Source: an uncultured Agrobacterium sp.
GTDB taxonomy: Bacteria; Pseudomonadota; Alphaproteobacteria; Rhizobiales; Rhizobiaceae
Length of the DNA stretch: 64,000 nt
Assembly: GCA_913777615.1 (NCBI GenBank)
Contig: CAJYTK010000017.1
Location: 356,366-420,365 of the forward strand
Reading direction: 5' to 3'
Shown here: positions 19,096-27,933 of the stretch, one piece after another
Position numbering within the stretch: position 1 is the stretch's first letter
Layout: each line of letters starts with the position of its first letter
The notes under the pieces: model-generated
What the model was told of the DNA's origin: nothing
Seen by the model: only the letters and a program-made list of their open reading frames with translations
The model's database searches: none
Made by a program: the position numbers and the translations under genes

Positions 19096-19708
19096 ATGCG
19101 GCCTTCGCAATTTCCTCGACCTTGGCATTTGCGGCAGCAATTGCCTTTTCAGCAGCTTCCGGACCGAACGCCAAGCCTTCGATGCGGATGACTTCCACGT
19201 TGGTCATGCCCATGAAGCCGAGTACGGTCTTGAGGTAAGGCACCGCATGCTCAAGAGAAGCAGCGGGACCTTCGGAGTACACGCCAGCAGCGGACAGAAT
19301 GATGTAGACTTTCTTTCCGGTCGCCAGGCCGATGGGGCCGGATTCGGTGTATTTGAAGGTCATGCCTGCTCGAGCGATATTGTCGATCCAGGATTTCAGG
19401 CCGGAATAGATCGAGAAATTGATGAGGCCCGTTCCGATGATGACGGTGTCGGCGTCCATCAGTTCAGCGACGCGCTTGTCGGAATAGTCTGCGGCGGAAG
19501 CCTCTTCCGGCGTGCGCTGATCGGCTTGCTTGCGGATCGCAGAAGTCGTGACTGAATCGAGATGCGGGATTGGGTTCTGGCCGAGATCGAGATGGGTGAT
19601 CGAGCCATTCGACTGTGCCTGGATCTTGGAAGCAAGCTCGGACGCGAACTTGTTGGAAAGCGATTCGTCGCCGCGTGGGCTGGAGGTGACGAGAAGAATC
19701 TTCGACAT
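19094..19708 (-). CDS. azoR: FMN-dependent NADH-azoreductase
   Basis: Flavodoxin-fold quinone/azo reductase of 204 residues. The FMN phosphate loop is TSSPRGDESLSN near residues 8-19. GTGLINFSIYSGLKSWIDNIARAG is the conserved helix and strand that bind flavin. The family reduces quinones and azo dyes with NADH in the cytosol. A LysR gene is divergent, with a likely operator between, so it is probably induced by quinone or electrophile stress (inference). Confidence 0.93.
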   Translation of the reverse strand: MSKILLVTSSPRGDESLSNKFASELASKIQAQSNGSITHLDLGQNPIPHLDSVTTSAIRKQADQRTPEEASAADYSDKRVAELMDADTVIIGTGLINFSIYSGLKSWIDNIARAGMTFKYTESGPIGLATGKKVYIILSAAGVYSEGPAASLEHAVPYLKTVLGFMGMTNVEVIRIEGLAFGPEAAEKAIAAANAKVEEIAKAA

Positions 19709-19789
19709 TTGAGTGCCTCATTGTCAGTCTTGGGAAGATAGCAGCGGGACAGACCCGCTCGGTTGGATGATGTATCGGCCAGTTTTACC

Positions 19790-19806
19790 ATCAAGAAAAC
19801 TGTGAT
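19790..19806. promoter_or_regulatory. Candidate LysR operator between azoR and the divergent regulator
   Basis: ATCA-N9-TGAT dyad centred 90 bp before azoR and 45 bp before the LysR gene. Partial dyads of this form with a T and A at the ends are typical LysR sites. No experimental evidence. Confidence 0.4.
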
Positions 19807-19842
19807 AATCTGAAATGAAGCTATCGAAAAAATGGATGGGAC

Positions 19843-20799
19843 ATGGACGCGAATCCGACGCTCGACCAGTTGCAGGTCTTCTTGACCGTTGCCGAGAGCG
19901 GCAGTTTTTCAGCTGCTTCGCGTCTTCTCAACCGTGCCCAATCGGTCGTCAGCTACACCATCGCCAATCTTGAGGCGCAGCTTGAGGTCAGTCTGTTCGA
20001 GCGCAGCGGTCGCCAGTCCAGGCTGACGGATGAAGGTCGCGCCATGCTGGAAGATGCGCGCAGGATAGTAGCCGGTCTGCAAGAGATGCGCTCGCGCGCA
20101 AAAGGTTTGAAGCAGGGCCTGGAGGCTGAGGTTCCACTCGTGCTCAGCACGATCGTCCCGGCAGAAGCGGTGGTGGAGGTTCTGCGTGAATTCAGACGCG
20201 AATTTCCAACCGTGTCGCTGACGCTCAATGTGGGCGAACTCGGCATGGTGATGGATATGGTCAGGAGCCGCAAGGCACTGATCGGCATTGGTGGCGCGAT
20301 CTCCCAGCAGGATGACGGCCTCGTCATCGAAAAAATTGGGCATTCTTTCATGGTGCCGGTCGCTGCAAGCGATCACCCCTTGGCGAGACTGAACCGCCCG
20401 GTGACACTCGCCGATGTACGCGAAGAGGTGCAGATGGTGGTGATGGATATGTCCGGCCTCACCAAGGGTCGCGATTTCAATGTTCTCTCGTATAAGACAT
20501 GGCGCGTCAGTGACATCGCAACCAAGTATCAGTTGATCAAAGGTGGTCTCGGTTGGGGCGGATTGCCAGCATCGCTCGTTCGAGGCGACATCATGAACGG
20601 TAGTCTCAAGGTACTTAATCTCGATGCCTACGAACTCGGCGAGTATCCACTTTATTCGCTGCGCAGAGCCGACACGCCTGCTGGTCCGGCGAGCCAATGG
20701 CTGATCGACAGTTTTCAGCAACGACTATCGAAATGCCCGGACAATAAGAGCTTTTTGAATGCCGTGCGTCCCGTAACGCTCAAAGACGCTGCGGAATGA
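19843..20799 (+). CDS. LysR-family transcriptional regulator divergent from azoR
   Basis: A 318-residue regulator. The N-terminal helix-turn-helix is LTVAESGSFSAASRLLNRAQSVVSYTI (residues about 13-40). The LysR substrate-binding domain starts near residue 95. The divergent arrangement with azoR suggests that it controls the reductase gene and itself. The ATG at 19843 is preceded by GGATGGG. The ligand is unknown. Confidence 0.92.
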   Translation: MDANPTLDQLQVFLTVAESGSFSAASRLLNRAQSVVSYTIANLEAQLEVSLFERSGRQSRLTDEGRAMLEDARRIVAGLQEMRSRAKGLKQGLEAEVPLVLSTIVPAEAVVEVLREFRREFPTVSLTLNVGELGMVMDMVRSRKALIGIGGAISQQDDGLVIEKIGHSFMVPVAASDHPLARLNRPVTLADVREEVQMVVMDMSGLTKGRDFNVLSYKTWRVSDIATKYQLIKGGLGWGGLPASLVRGDIMNGSLKVLNLDAYELGEYPLYSLRRADTPAGPASQWLIDSFQQRLSKCPDNKSFLNAVRPVTLKDAAE

Positions 20800-20878
20800 C
20801 ATCTCTCTGACCATCGGCTCACGAGGGTTATCTACCGCGGTGTATGATAGCGGCGGCTTGAAGCCGCCGCCACGGCCA

Positions 20879-22870
20879 TTATCCCAACATCAGGCGGAAC
20901 TTTGCGAAGCCTTCGGCGCCGTCGCCCACTTCCTCGATTTTCGCGCCCTTCACATCCTTGGCGTATTGGCGGCCTTTCGGGCCGGTTTCGAAAATGGCGG
21001 TGGTGTCGGAGACTGGTGCAAACGACCAGTTATCGTCAGCAGATGGATTGATCGTGCCCTGATCCATAATGTAGCGCACGATCACATCGCGGTTGGTATC
21101 GGGCGCGACGAATATGATCTTGTCGCTACCGATGGCCGGGAACTTGCCGCCACCGCTGGCACGATAATTGTTGGTGGCGACAACGAACTTCTGCTCCGGA
21201 TCGATCGGTTTGCCCTGGAACTGAAGATTGACGATGCGGCTGCTGTCCGGGTTGGCTGCCTTGCCATCCTTGTCGAACTTGGCAGGTTTCGAGACATCGA
21301 TCTGATAGGTGACCCCATCGATGATGTCGAAATTATAGGATGGGAAATCATTGTTCAGCAGCGGCGCATCCTTGGATCCTGCCTTGACCGTGTTGAACAT
21401 GCCGGCCGACATCTCCAGCCAGTCTTTCACCTGCGCGCCGTTGATGAGCACGGCCTGCACTGTGTTTGGATAGAGATAGAGGTCGGCGACGTTCTTGATC
21501 GCAATGTCACCGGCAGGAACATCCGTATAATAGTCAGCACCGCCACGACCGCCCGACTTGAACGGTGCTGCCGCAGAAAGCACCGGCAGATCCTTGTACT
21601 GCCCGTCCTTCAGCATGTCCTTGATGTACCAAGTCTGAGCATTAGAGACGATCTGGACCGACGGATCATCGGCCACTAGCGCAAAATAGGAGTAGAGCGG
21701 CGCAGAGCTCTTGCCGACGGGACGGCGCACATAGGCAAGCGCTCCATCATGGTCCTTCTTGACCGCTTCGATGACCTCCGGCTTGTCCTTTACATCCGCA
21801 ACGATCTTGCGGTTGTCATCGCGGTGATAGATCGGTCGGGCTTCTGAGGTGAAGTCGACGATCTTCCAGCTCTTGCCGTCCTTTTCCAGCAGCAGATCGA
21901 TGAGGCCCATATGCGATCCCCAGAAACCAGCCATTACGGCAGGCTTGCCCATCAATGTGCCCTTAACCGGATCGGCACCATCGATTCCATCCCACGTCTT
22001 GGGGCCAGGGAAAACCAGATGCTGGTGACCGGTAAATACCGCGTCGATGCCTTGGACGCCAGCGAGATAAAGCGAAGCATTTTCCATGCGTTCGCTCTGG
22101 CCCTTGCCGTCGATGCCGGAGTGGGAGAGTGCTATCACAATATCCGCGCCCTGTTCCTTCATGACCGGCACCCAGGCTTTGGCAGCGTCCACGATGTCGC
22201 GCGTCTGCGCTTTGCCTTCCAGGTTCTTGGCATCCCACATCATGATCTGCGGCGGCACAAAGCCGATGATGCCGACCTTGATGGGGCTTGTTGCGCCGGA
22301 GCCGTCACGGATCTGCTTTTCCAAAATCACATAGGGTTTGAAGAAAAGGTCGTCCTGCTTTGGGTCTGATGCGAGTTGACCCTTAGTCAGGTTGGCGCAG
22401 ACATAAGGGAAGTTTGCGCCACCCAGTGTGTTGAACATGAAATCGAGCCCATAGTTGAACTCGTGGTTGCCGAGTGTGCCGCAATCGTAACCAAGCACAT
22501 TCATGGCATTGATGACCGGATGTTTGTCGCCTGCCTTCATGCCGCGCTCATAGGCAATGTAATCGCCAAGCGGATTGCCTTGGAGGAAGTCGCCATTGTC
22601 GACCAGCATGGAGTTGCCAGCCTCTGCACGCACGGCGTCGATCAGCGATGCGGTACGGGCAAGGCCCAGCGTGTCGTTCGGCTTGTCGGCATAGTAATCG
22701 TAAGGAAAAACGTGGACGTGAATGTCGGTGGTTTCCATGATGCGAAGATGCGCCTGATTGCCCTGAGCGCGCGCCGCGAAGGGATGCAGCATGACAAGCG
22801 CCGAAGACGCCGCAATACCGCTGAGAAGGGAACGGCGGGTAATGGGGTGAAGGCCGATAAGGGAAGACAT
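20879..22870 (-). CDS. cpdB: Periplasmic 2',3'-cyclic-nucleotide phosphodiesterase / 3'-nucleotidase, Tat-exported
   Basis: Cleaves 2',3'-cyclic nucleotides and 3'-nucleotides for nucleoside and phosphate uptake. From the ATG at 22870, with CAGGAG upstream, it is 663 residues. The signal peptide has the twin-arginine motif RRSLL, so it is exported folded. The calcineurin-like metallophosphatase motifs are METTDIHVHVFP, VDNGDFLQGNPLGDY and LGNHEFNYG. The 5'-nucleotidase C-terminal domain follows with ATNNYRASGGGKFP. Promoter upstream not resolved. Confidence 0.93.
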   Translation of the reverse strand: MSSLIGLHPITRRSLLSGIAASSALVMLHPFAARAQGNQAHLRIMETTDIHVHVFPYDYYADKPNDTLGLARTASLIDAVRAEAGNSMLVDNGDFLQGNPLGDYIAYERGMKAGDKHPVINAMNVLGYDCGTLGNHEFNYGLDFMFNTLGGANFPYVCANLTKGQLASDPKQDDLFFKPYVILEKQIRDGSGATSPIKVGIIGFVPPQIMMWDAKNLEGKAQTRDIVDAAKAWVPVMKEQGADIVIALSHSGIDGKGQSERMENASLYLAGVQGIDAVFTGHQHLVFPGPKTWDGIDGADPVKGTLMGKPAVMAGFWGSHMGLIDLLLEKDGKSWKIVDFTSEARPIYHRDDNRKIVADVKDKPEVIEAVKKDHDGALAYVRRPVGKSSAPLYSYFALVADDPSVQIVSNAQTWYIKDMLKDGQYKDLPVLSAAAPFKSGGRGGADYYTDVPAGDIAIKNVADLYLYPNTVQAVLINGAQVKDWLEMSAGMFNTVKAGSKDAPLLNNDFPSYNFDIIDGVTYQIDVSKPAKFDKDGKAANPDSSRIVNLQFQGKPIDPEQKFVVATNNYRASGGGKFPAIGSDKIIFVAPDTNRDVIVRYIMDQGTINPSADDNWSFAPVSDTTAIFETGPKGRQYAKDVKGAKIEEVGDGAEGFAKFRLMLG

Positions 22871-23033
22871 GGAAACTCCTGATGTGAAATACGATTGACC
22901 TGTCTCGACGCGGGACAAGGTAGAACGAATTGCAGAGGAGTCTATCAGCAAAATGACAGGTGTGTGACACGGCCCGCTCAGCAGGCCGCATAAGAAAAAA
23001 TTAATATTCAATGCTACGACGTCGTTTTTGACG

Positions 23034-23501
23034 TCACGCCCTGTCGATGCGGCACTGGAAGCAGTTGTTTCGCGCCGAGCGAACATGCACATAGGCAATG
23101 TCTGGACTTTCAAGCAGTTCCTGTGAACGCACGACGATCTTGGCAGTCGGCGTCACGGCGCCAGTGCCATAGACAATGCGATCGCCTGCATCATAGCCCC
23201 GGACGATGTAGTCGGTGCTGTCGAGCATGGTGGGCAGCACTTGAGCCGCCTCAAGGGGAGCGCAGGGCTCGGCATGAATGAAGATCGGTCCTGTCTCGGC
23301 GTAAGGCTGTAGGTGACGAAACGGACGGTAAGAGAGAAGTAGCATCGGCTCACCACGCTGTATCTGGCCAAGGCAAGCACGACAGGGAAAGTTGTCCATA
23401 GCGATTATCCGTTCCGGTGGCTGACCGTTCGAATCGGGCGCGCCACTGCGGATGGCGTGCGCATGGGCTGGAGGAATGGCGCGAAAGAAGATGGCGGTCA
23501 T
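23034..23501 (-). CDS. DUF1203 family protein
   Basis: A 155-residue protein from the ATG at 23501, which has AAGGAG upstream. The pattern FPCRACLGQIQRGEPMLLLSY, the HAEPC stretch and the terminal NNCFQCRI match the DUF1203 family as I remember it. The four cysteines (two in CRAC, two in CFQC) could bind a metal, which is my inference. No function is known. It is divergent from the DUF4344-like gene. Confidence 0.75.
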   Translation of the reverse strand: MTAIFFRAIPPAHAHAIRSGAPDSNGQPPERIIAMDNFPCRACLGQIQRGEPMLLLSYRPFRHLQPYAETGPIFIHAEPCAPLEAAQVLPTMLDSTDYIVRGYDAGDRIVYGTGAVTPTAKIVVRSQELLESPDIAYVHVRSARNNCFQCRIDRA

Positions 23502-23662
23502 GGCTGCTCCTTGACGGTGATCTATCAGTTGCTTCTTTGCCGCTATGATCGCCAAACGGTCTGCTATCCACCCGTTTCTTGTCGGTAAGCGAAACCAACC
23601 CATTGCGTGGGCCGTTCTGTTTAGCGATCTATGCTGCGTCTCGTTCTGGAAAGTTGACGTCA

Positions 23663-24547
23663 ATGCTGCGCAGGTTTCGAACCGTTCTTTCGGTTGTTCT
23701 TCTATGTTCCGTCATGCCTGTGGCACAGGCGCAGGTTGCGCCGGCGCTGGACGATTTGTCCGACGAGCAATTGCAGCAGACCGTGAATTTCGTCATCGGT
23801 AATGCCGTTTTCGGCCTCTATCACGAAGCGTCAAAGATGCTGATCTCGGATTTTGCCCTATCCAGTCCGGGCGAAGGCAAGGATGCAGCGGACGAGCTGG
23901 CGGCAACGATCATGCTTGAGGCAAACCAGGAATGGTTGGATACCGCAATCGTCAACGCCACCGATAGTTGGTATCTGGCGCGGAGCGCGCAAACGCTTCC
24001 AGAACACAATCCGCCTGTCTACACGGTGCTTGTTCCAAAAGTCGGGCGTGATCAGCAGATGGCCTGCCTTATGGTCGGTAAGGATGAAGCTGGATATGGC
24101 GATCTGGCCACGATGATGGGGCTGCCCAAAAACGAGTGGAAGGCCTGCGAAACGGCTTACCCGCAAACAGTTGCTCGCTGGACTGAGCTGCTCAAGCCGC
24201 ATGCAAAGACGCCGGGAACAACGAAATTCGATATACGATACGAGCCTGCGCGCGACCCCTTCCTCGACATCTATGCAACGATGGTGAAGGAATCGAAGGT
24301 TCTCGATCTGATTGCCCGCGGCTTTAGTGCCTATGATCTTAAGGGTGAGGTGAAGCTGACGGCCAGAAGCTGCGGGAGGCCGGATACCTACTGGTCGGCA
24401 GAACGCCGCGAAATCACCTATTGCTACGAGCTTGCCCGGTTTCACGGCGAACTGATTGCCGCACATCTTCTAGCAAGCAATGGCGATCGCGGCGATGCGC
24501 CGGCAAAGGAAATTCCGACAGCCGTCAATCTTGGTCAGGAACTGTAA
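23663..24547 (+). CDS. DUF4344-family putative metallopeptidase with degenerate zinc motif
   Basis: A 294-residue secreted protein from the ATG at 23663; a signal peptide ends near AQA (residue 23). The family core resembles NFVIGNAVFGLYHEASKML. Active members have HEFGH-like zinc residues there, but this one reads HEASK (H54, E55), so the second histidine is lost. The downstream acidic stretch EGKDAADELA keeps the family layout. The ARSCGRPDTYWSAERREITYCYEL block is also conserved. It is probably an inactive or altered enzyme in the periplasm. Confidence 0.7.
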   Translation: MLRRFRTVLSVVLLCSVMPVAQAQVAPALDDLSDEQLQQTVNFVIGNAVFGLYHEASKMLISDFALSSPGEGKDAADELAATIMLEANQEWLDTAIVNATDSWYLARSAQTLPEHNPPVYTVLVPKVGRDQQMACLMVGKDEAGYGDLATMMGLPKNEWKACETAYPQTVARWTELLKPHAKTPGTTKFDIRYEPARDPFLDIYATMVKESKVLDLIARGFSAYDLKGEVKLTARSCGRPDTYWSAERREITYCYELARFHGELIAAHLLASNGDRGDAPAKEIPTAVNLGQEL

Positions 24548-24587
24548 CGCTCCGCTGGGCTTGATCCGCGCGGAGCGATGAAGGCCT

Positions 24588-26009
24588 TCAGCTGCGACGT
24601 GAAATTTCCAGATACTCGCTGTCGGTCAATGGCTCTACCCAGGCCTCGTAGGTGCTGACCGGCGAAAAGCCCATCATCTGATAAAGCTGCAATGCGCGGG
24701 GATGATCGAGCGTGTTGGTGGAGACCTTTACCTTTTTCGGATTGTCCTGCCAGATCGAATAGAGCGCCTGAAGCAGGAACCATTTGCCGACACCGGCGCC
24801 GATCGCTTCTTCCATAAGACCGAAATAGGAGAGTTCAGTGACCTCTCCATCGCCCTTGTTGAACTCGAAAAAGCCGGCTGGTGAACCGTTCAGATAAAGC
24901 ACGGTCACACAGTTCTTGGGGTCGTTCAAGACGGTAGAAAGCTCGGCATCGCTCATTCGCATGCGCTTTTGCCAGTGCCAGCGCTTGCCGACACGCCAGT
25001 AAAGATAGCGATAGAAATGCAACGGGATATTGTGGGTGCGCATGATCGCGGTCTGGATATTGACCGGCACCGGCAGGCTGACCTTAGGCGCGGATGTCAT
25101 TTCCAGCTGCGTGACATGGGCTTTCAAAGGACCATAGGGCGTCGGGGGTACCGGCTCTGAGGGACCCGTGACGACAGGCGTATCCTGCTTCGATCCCCAT
25201 TCGGACCACGAGCCGTCATAGAGCGAATTGTCCGAGTGGCCGAGCGATTCCAGCGCCAGGGTCAAGACGGCAGCGGTTACGCCCGAGCCGCAACTTGTGA
25301 CCACAGGCTTGGAGATATCGATACCGGCGTCTTCAATCATTTTGCGGATGGTCGGCAAGTCCTTGAAATGGCCATTTTCTGAGAAGGCCGTGGCTGGCAG
25401 GCTGCGAGCGCCCGGCATGTGGCCAGAGCGCATACCGGCGCGGGGCTCGGCCTCGTCTCCGGTGAAGCGGCCAGCACCTCTGGCGTCTGCCACCTGCTTT
25501 TCACCGGTATCGACAATGGCGCGCATATCGGAGAACGACGTGACGCGGCTTGCCTTGAACTCGGCATTGAATTCTGCTGGCTCTACCTGCGGGGCTTCCG
25601 CTTCAAGCGGTTTGCCCGCGGCCTTCCAGCCGTCGAGACCACCATCCAGAACGTAAACCTTTTCGGCGCCCATAACACGCAGCATCCACCAGACACGCGG
25701 CGCGGAGAAAAAGCCGGGTCCATCATAGACTACGATCGTGTCGGATTCGCTGATTCCAAGTTTACCGACCTCCTCGGCGAAAAATTCCGGGGAGGGCAGC
25801 GAATGGGGAAGCCCCGTGTCATGATCGGCAATTGCGTCCTGATCGAAGAACACGGCGCCTGGAATATGTCCGCTCGCATATTCCTGCTTCCCATCGCGCT
25901 TGTGCGCCGGCAGATACCAGGAGGCATCGACAATACGGAAATTTGGGGTTCCAAGCTGCTGCTCGACCCAGTCCGCCGAAACGACGAAACGGCTTTTATC
26001 GGTGCTCAC
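24588..26009 (-). CDS. sseA: 3-mercaptopyruvate sulfurtransferase fused to a GNAT acetyltransferase domain
   Basis: A 473-residue fusion. Residues 1-285 are two rhodanese domains: the inactive first with WYLPAHKRDG, the second with the catalytic loop CGSGVTA (C240), the signature of mercaptopyruvate sulfurtransferases. After a proline-rich linker (about 286-303), residues 304-473 form a GNAT domain with YFGLMEEAIGAGVGKWF and TLDHPRALQLYQMMGF. M304 (ATG at 25098-25100) could be the start of a separate GNAT gene in relatives, so the join could be a loss of a stop. It is in one operon with cysK and alaX, which links it to cysteine and sulfur metabolism. Confidence 0.85.
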   Translation of the reverse strand: MSTDKSRFVVSADWVEQQLGTPNFRIVDASWYLPAHKRDGKQEYASGHIPGAVFFDQDAIADHDTGLPHSLPSPEFFAEEVGKLGISESDTIVVYDGPGFFSAPRVWWMLRVMGAEKVYVLDGGLDGWKAAGKPLEAEAPQVEPAEFNAEFKASRVTSFSDMRAIVDTGEKQVADARGAGRFTGDEAEPRAGMRSGHMPGARSLPATAFSENGHFKDLPTIRKMIEDAGIDISKPVVTSCGSGVTAAVLTLALESLGHSDNSLYDGSWSEWGSKQDTPVVTGPSEPVPPTPYGPLKAHVTQLEMTSAPKVSLPVPVNIQTAIMRTHNIPLHFYRYLYWRVGKRWHWQKRMRMSDAELSTVLNDPKNCVTVLYLNGSPAGFFEFNKGDGEVTELSYFGLMEEAIGAGVGKWFLLQALYSIWQDNPKKVKVSTNTLDHPRALQLYQMMGFSPVSTYEAWVEPLTDSEYLEISRRS

Positions 26010-26026
26010 GATGTTTCTCCCAGAAA

Positions 26027-26764
26027 TCAGGCGGCGTCGGCGGGTTTGCCGAAGCGAATGCGGAAACGGCGGTTTTCCTTGCCCTTCTTTTCGATCTTGG
26101 CGATGTAAATTTCGCCAACTTCCTGCGTCTCCGATACATGAGTGCCGCCGCAGGGCTGGCTGTCAACCGAAGAGTTTTCGCCGATGCAGACAAGACTGAC
26201 GCGGCCAAGGCCAACCGGCGGGCGAACATGCTTGGATTTGACGATACCGGGATTGGCCGCCAATTCCTCATCGGTGATCCATTGAAGGTAGATGGGGTGG
26301 TTCTCAGCGACAAGTTCCATCAGCTTGGCGGTGATCGCATCCTTGTCGATCGTCTCGGACATGTCGAAATCGACCCGCGACTCGTCCTCGCCAACGGCCG
26401 CACCAGTGATCGGCCATGAGCAGACAACGGACAGCAGATGACATGCCGTGTGCATGCGCATCAGCTTGTAGCGACGCTGCCAGTCGATATGGAGAGTAAG
26501 CTTTTCGCCGACCTCTGGTGCTGGCTGGCCTTCCAGAGGAACATGGATGATGACGCTCTTGTCGTCGCCATGTCGCGTGACACCAAGTTCGATCTTCGAG
26601 CCGTCGGCGCGCTCGAGAAAACCCGTATCGCCGGGCTGGCCGCCGGATGTGGCATAGAAGCAGGTCTGATCCAGCTCTATGCCACCATCATCATGCACTG
26701 CCGTAACCACCGCTTCGCAAGTTGAAAGATAAAAATCATCACGAAACAGGGCATTCACGGGCAT
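26027..26764 (-). CDS. Alanyl-tRNA editing protein (AlaX-like)
   Basis: A 245-residue stand-alone editing domain that hydrolyses mischarged Ser- or Gly-tRNA(Ala). The metal ligands are seen in HTACH (near residue 110) and CGGTHVSET (near residue 209), the H-x3-H and C-x3-H pattern. There are no ligase domains. It sits 12 bp downstream of cysK and 17 bp upstream of the sulfurtransferase gene, so one transcript is likely. Confidence 0.88.
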   Translation of the reverse strand: MPVNALFRDDFYLSTCEAVVTAVHDDGGIELDQTCFYATSGGQPGDTGFLERADGSKIELGVTRHGDDKSVIIHVPLEGQPAPEVGEKLTLHIDWQRRYKLMRMHTACHLLSVVCSWPITGAAVGEDESRVDFDMSETIDKDAITAKLMELVAENHPIYLQWITDEELAANPGIVKSKHVRPPVGLGRVSLVCIGENSSVDSQPCGGTHVSETQEVGEIYIAKIEKKGKENRRFRIRFGKPADAA

Positions 26765-26776
26765 GCTGCATTTACC

Positions 26777-27814
26777 TCAGACGGTTTCGTACGGAACCGA
26801 AAGCTCTTTCTTCTCAATCAGCCATGCGGGAAGGGGAAGGCCCTTTGACCGCAGGAAGTCAGGATTGAAGAGCTTGGACTGGTAACGGTTACCGTAGTCA
26901 CAAAGTATGGTGACGATTGTATGCCCCGGTCCGAGGTCGCGGGCAAGCCGAATTGCGCCAGCAATGTTGATGCCCGACGAGCCCCCAAGGCATAGGCCGT
27001 CCTTGGTGATCAATTCGAAGATAATCGGCAGCGCTTCGGAGTCGGGGATTTGATAAGCGAAGTCCGGCGTGAAGCCTTCGAGATTGGCCGTGATGCGTCC
27101 CTGGCCAATGCCCTCGGTAATGGACGAACCTTGGGATTTCAGAACGCCGTTCTTGTAGAATTCGTAAAGAGCGGCACCTTCTGGATCGGCAAGGCCGATC
27201 TTGATATCGGGATTGAAATCGCGAAGACCGTCCGCAACGCCCGCCAACGTGCCACCGGAGCCGACGGCGCAGATGAAGCCATCCACTTTGCCATCCGTCT
27301 GATCCCAGATTTCAGGCGCTGTCGTTTCGATATGCGCCTGCCGATTGGCGACGTTGTCGAACTGGTTTGCCCAGATAGCCCCGTTGGGATCCGTCTCGGC
27401 AAGCTGCTTTGCCAAACGACCGGAAACCTTCACATAGTTGTTGGGATTGGAGTAGGGCGCTGCCGGGACCTCGACGAGCTGCGCGCCGAGGAGCTTCAGC
27501 GCGTCCTTCTTTTCCTGGCTCTGCGTCTCGGGAATGACGATCACCGTCTTATAGCCAAGCGCGTTCGCGACCAGAGCCAGCCCAATGCCCGTATTGCCAG
27601 CAGTACCCTCCACGATAGTGCCGCCAGGACGCAAGAGGCCGCGGCGTTCCGCATCGCGGATAATGAAGAGCGCGGCGCGGTCCTTGACAGACTGGCCCGG
27701 ATTCATGAACTCAGCCTTGCCAAGAATTTCGCAGCCCGTGGCTTCGGATGCTGCCTTGAGGCGGATGAGCGGGGTGTTGCCAATTGCGGTCAGCACGGAA
27801 GAGTGGATGGTCAT
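26777..27814 (-). CDS. cysK: Cysteine synthase A-like PLP enzyme
   Basis: O-acetylserine sulfhydrylase family, 345 residues. K44 in QSVKDRA is the PLP lysine, the substrate loop EGTAGNTGIGLA follows, and GSGGTLAG is the phosphate-binding loop. An extended C-terminus of about 30 residues is longer than E. coli CysK. A cystathionine beta-synthase-like activity is the main alternative. First gene of a three-gene sulfur operon. Confidence 0.88.
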   Translation of the reverse strand: MTIHSSVLTAIGNTPLIRLKAASEATGCEILGKAEFMNPGQSVKDRAALFIIRDAERRGLLRPGGTIVEGTAGNTGIGLALVANALGYKTVIVIPETQSQEKKDALKLLGAQLVEVPAAPYSNPNNYVKVSGRLAKQLAETDPNGAIWANQFDNVANRQAHIETTAPEIWDQTDGKVDGFICAVGSGGTLAGVADGLRDFNPDIKIGLADPEGAALYEFYKNGVLKSQGSSITEGIGQGRITANLEGFTPDFAYQIPDSEALPIIFELITKDGLCLGGSSGINIAGAIRLARDLGPGHTIVTILCDYGNRYQSKLFNPDFLRSKGLPLPAWLIEKKELSVPYETV

Positions 27815-27933
27815 GATCAGGCCTTCTGTCCAGTCAGCGATTCAAAGCCGTTATGTCGTTATCTATCGACCTTGTGACAAGAAATTATCTTCTGGCGAAG
27901 AGGGTTCCAGCGCAAAATCTTGCCATTACCCCC

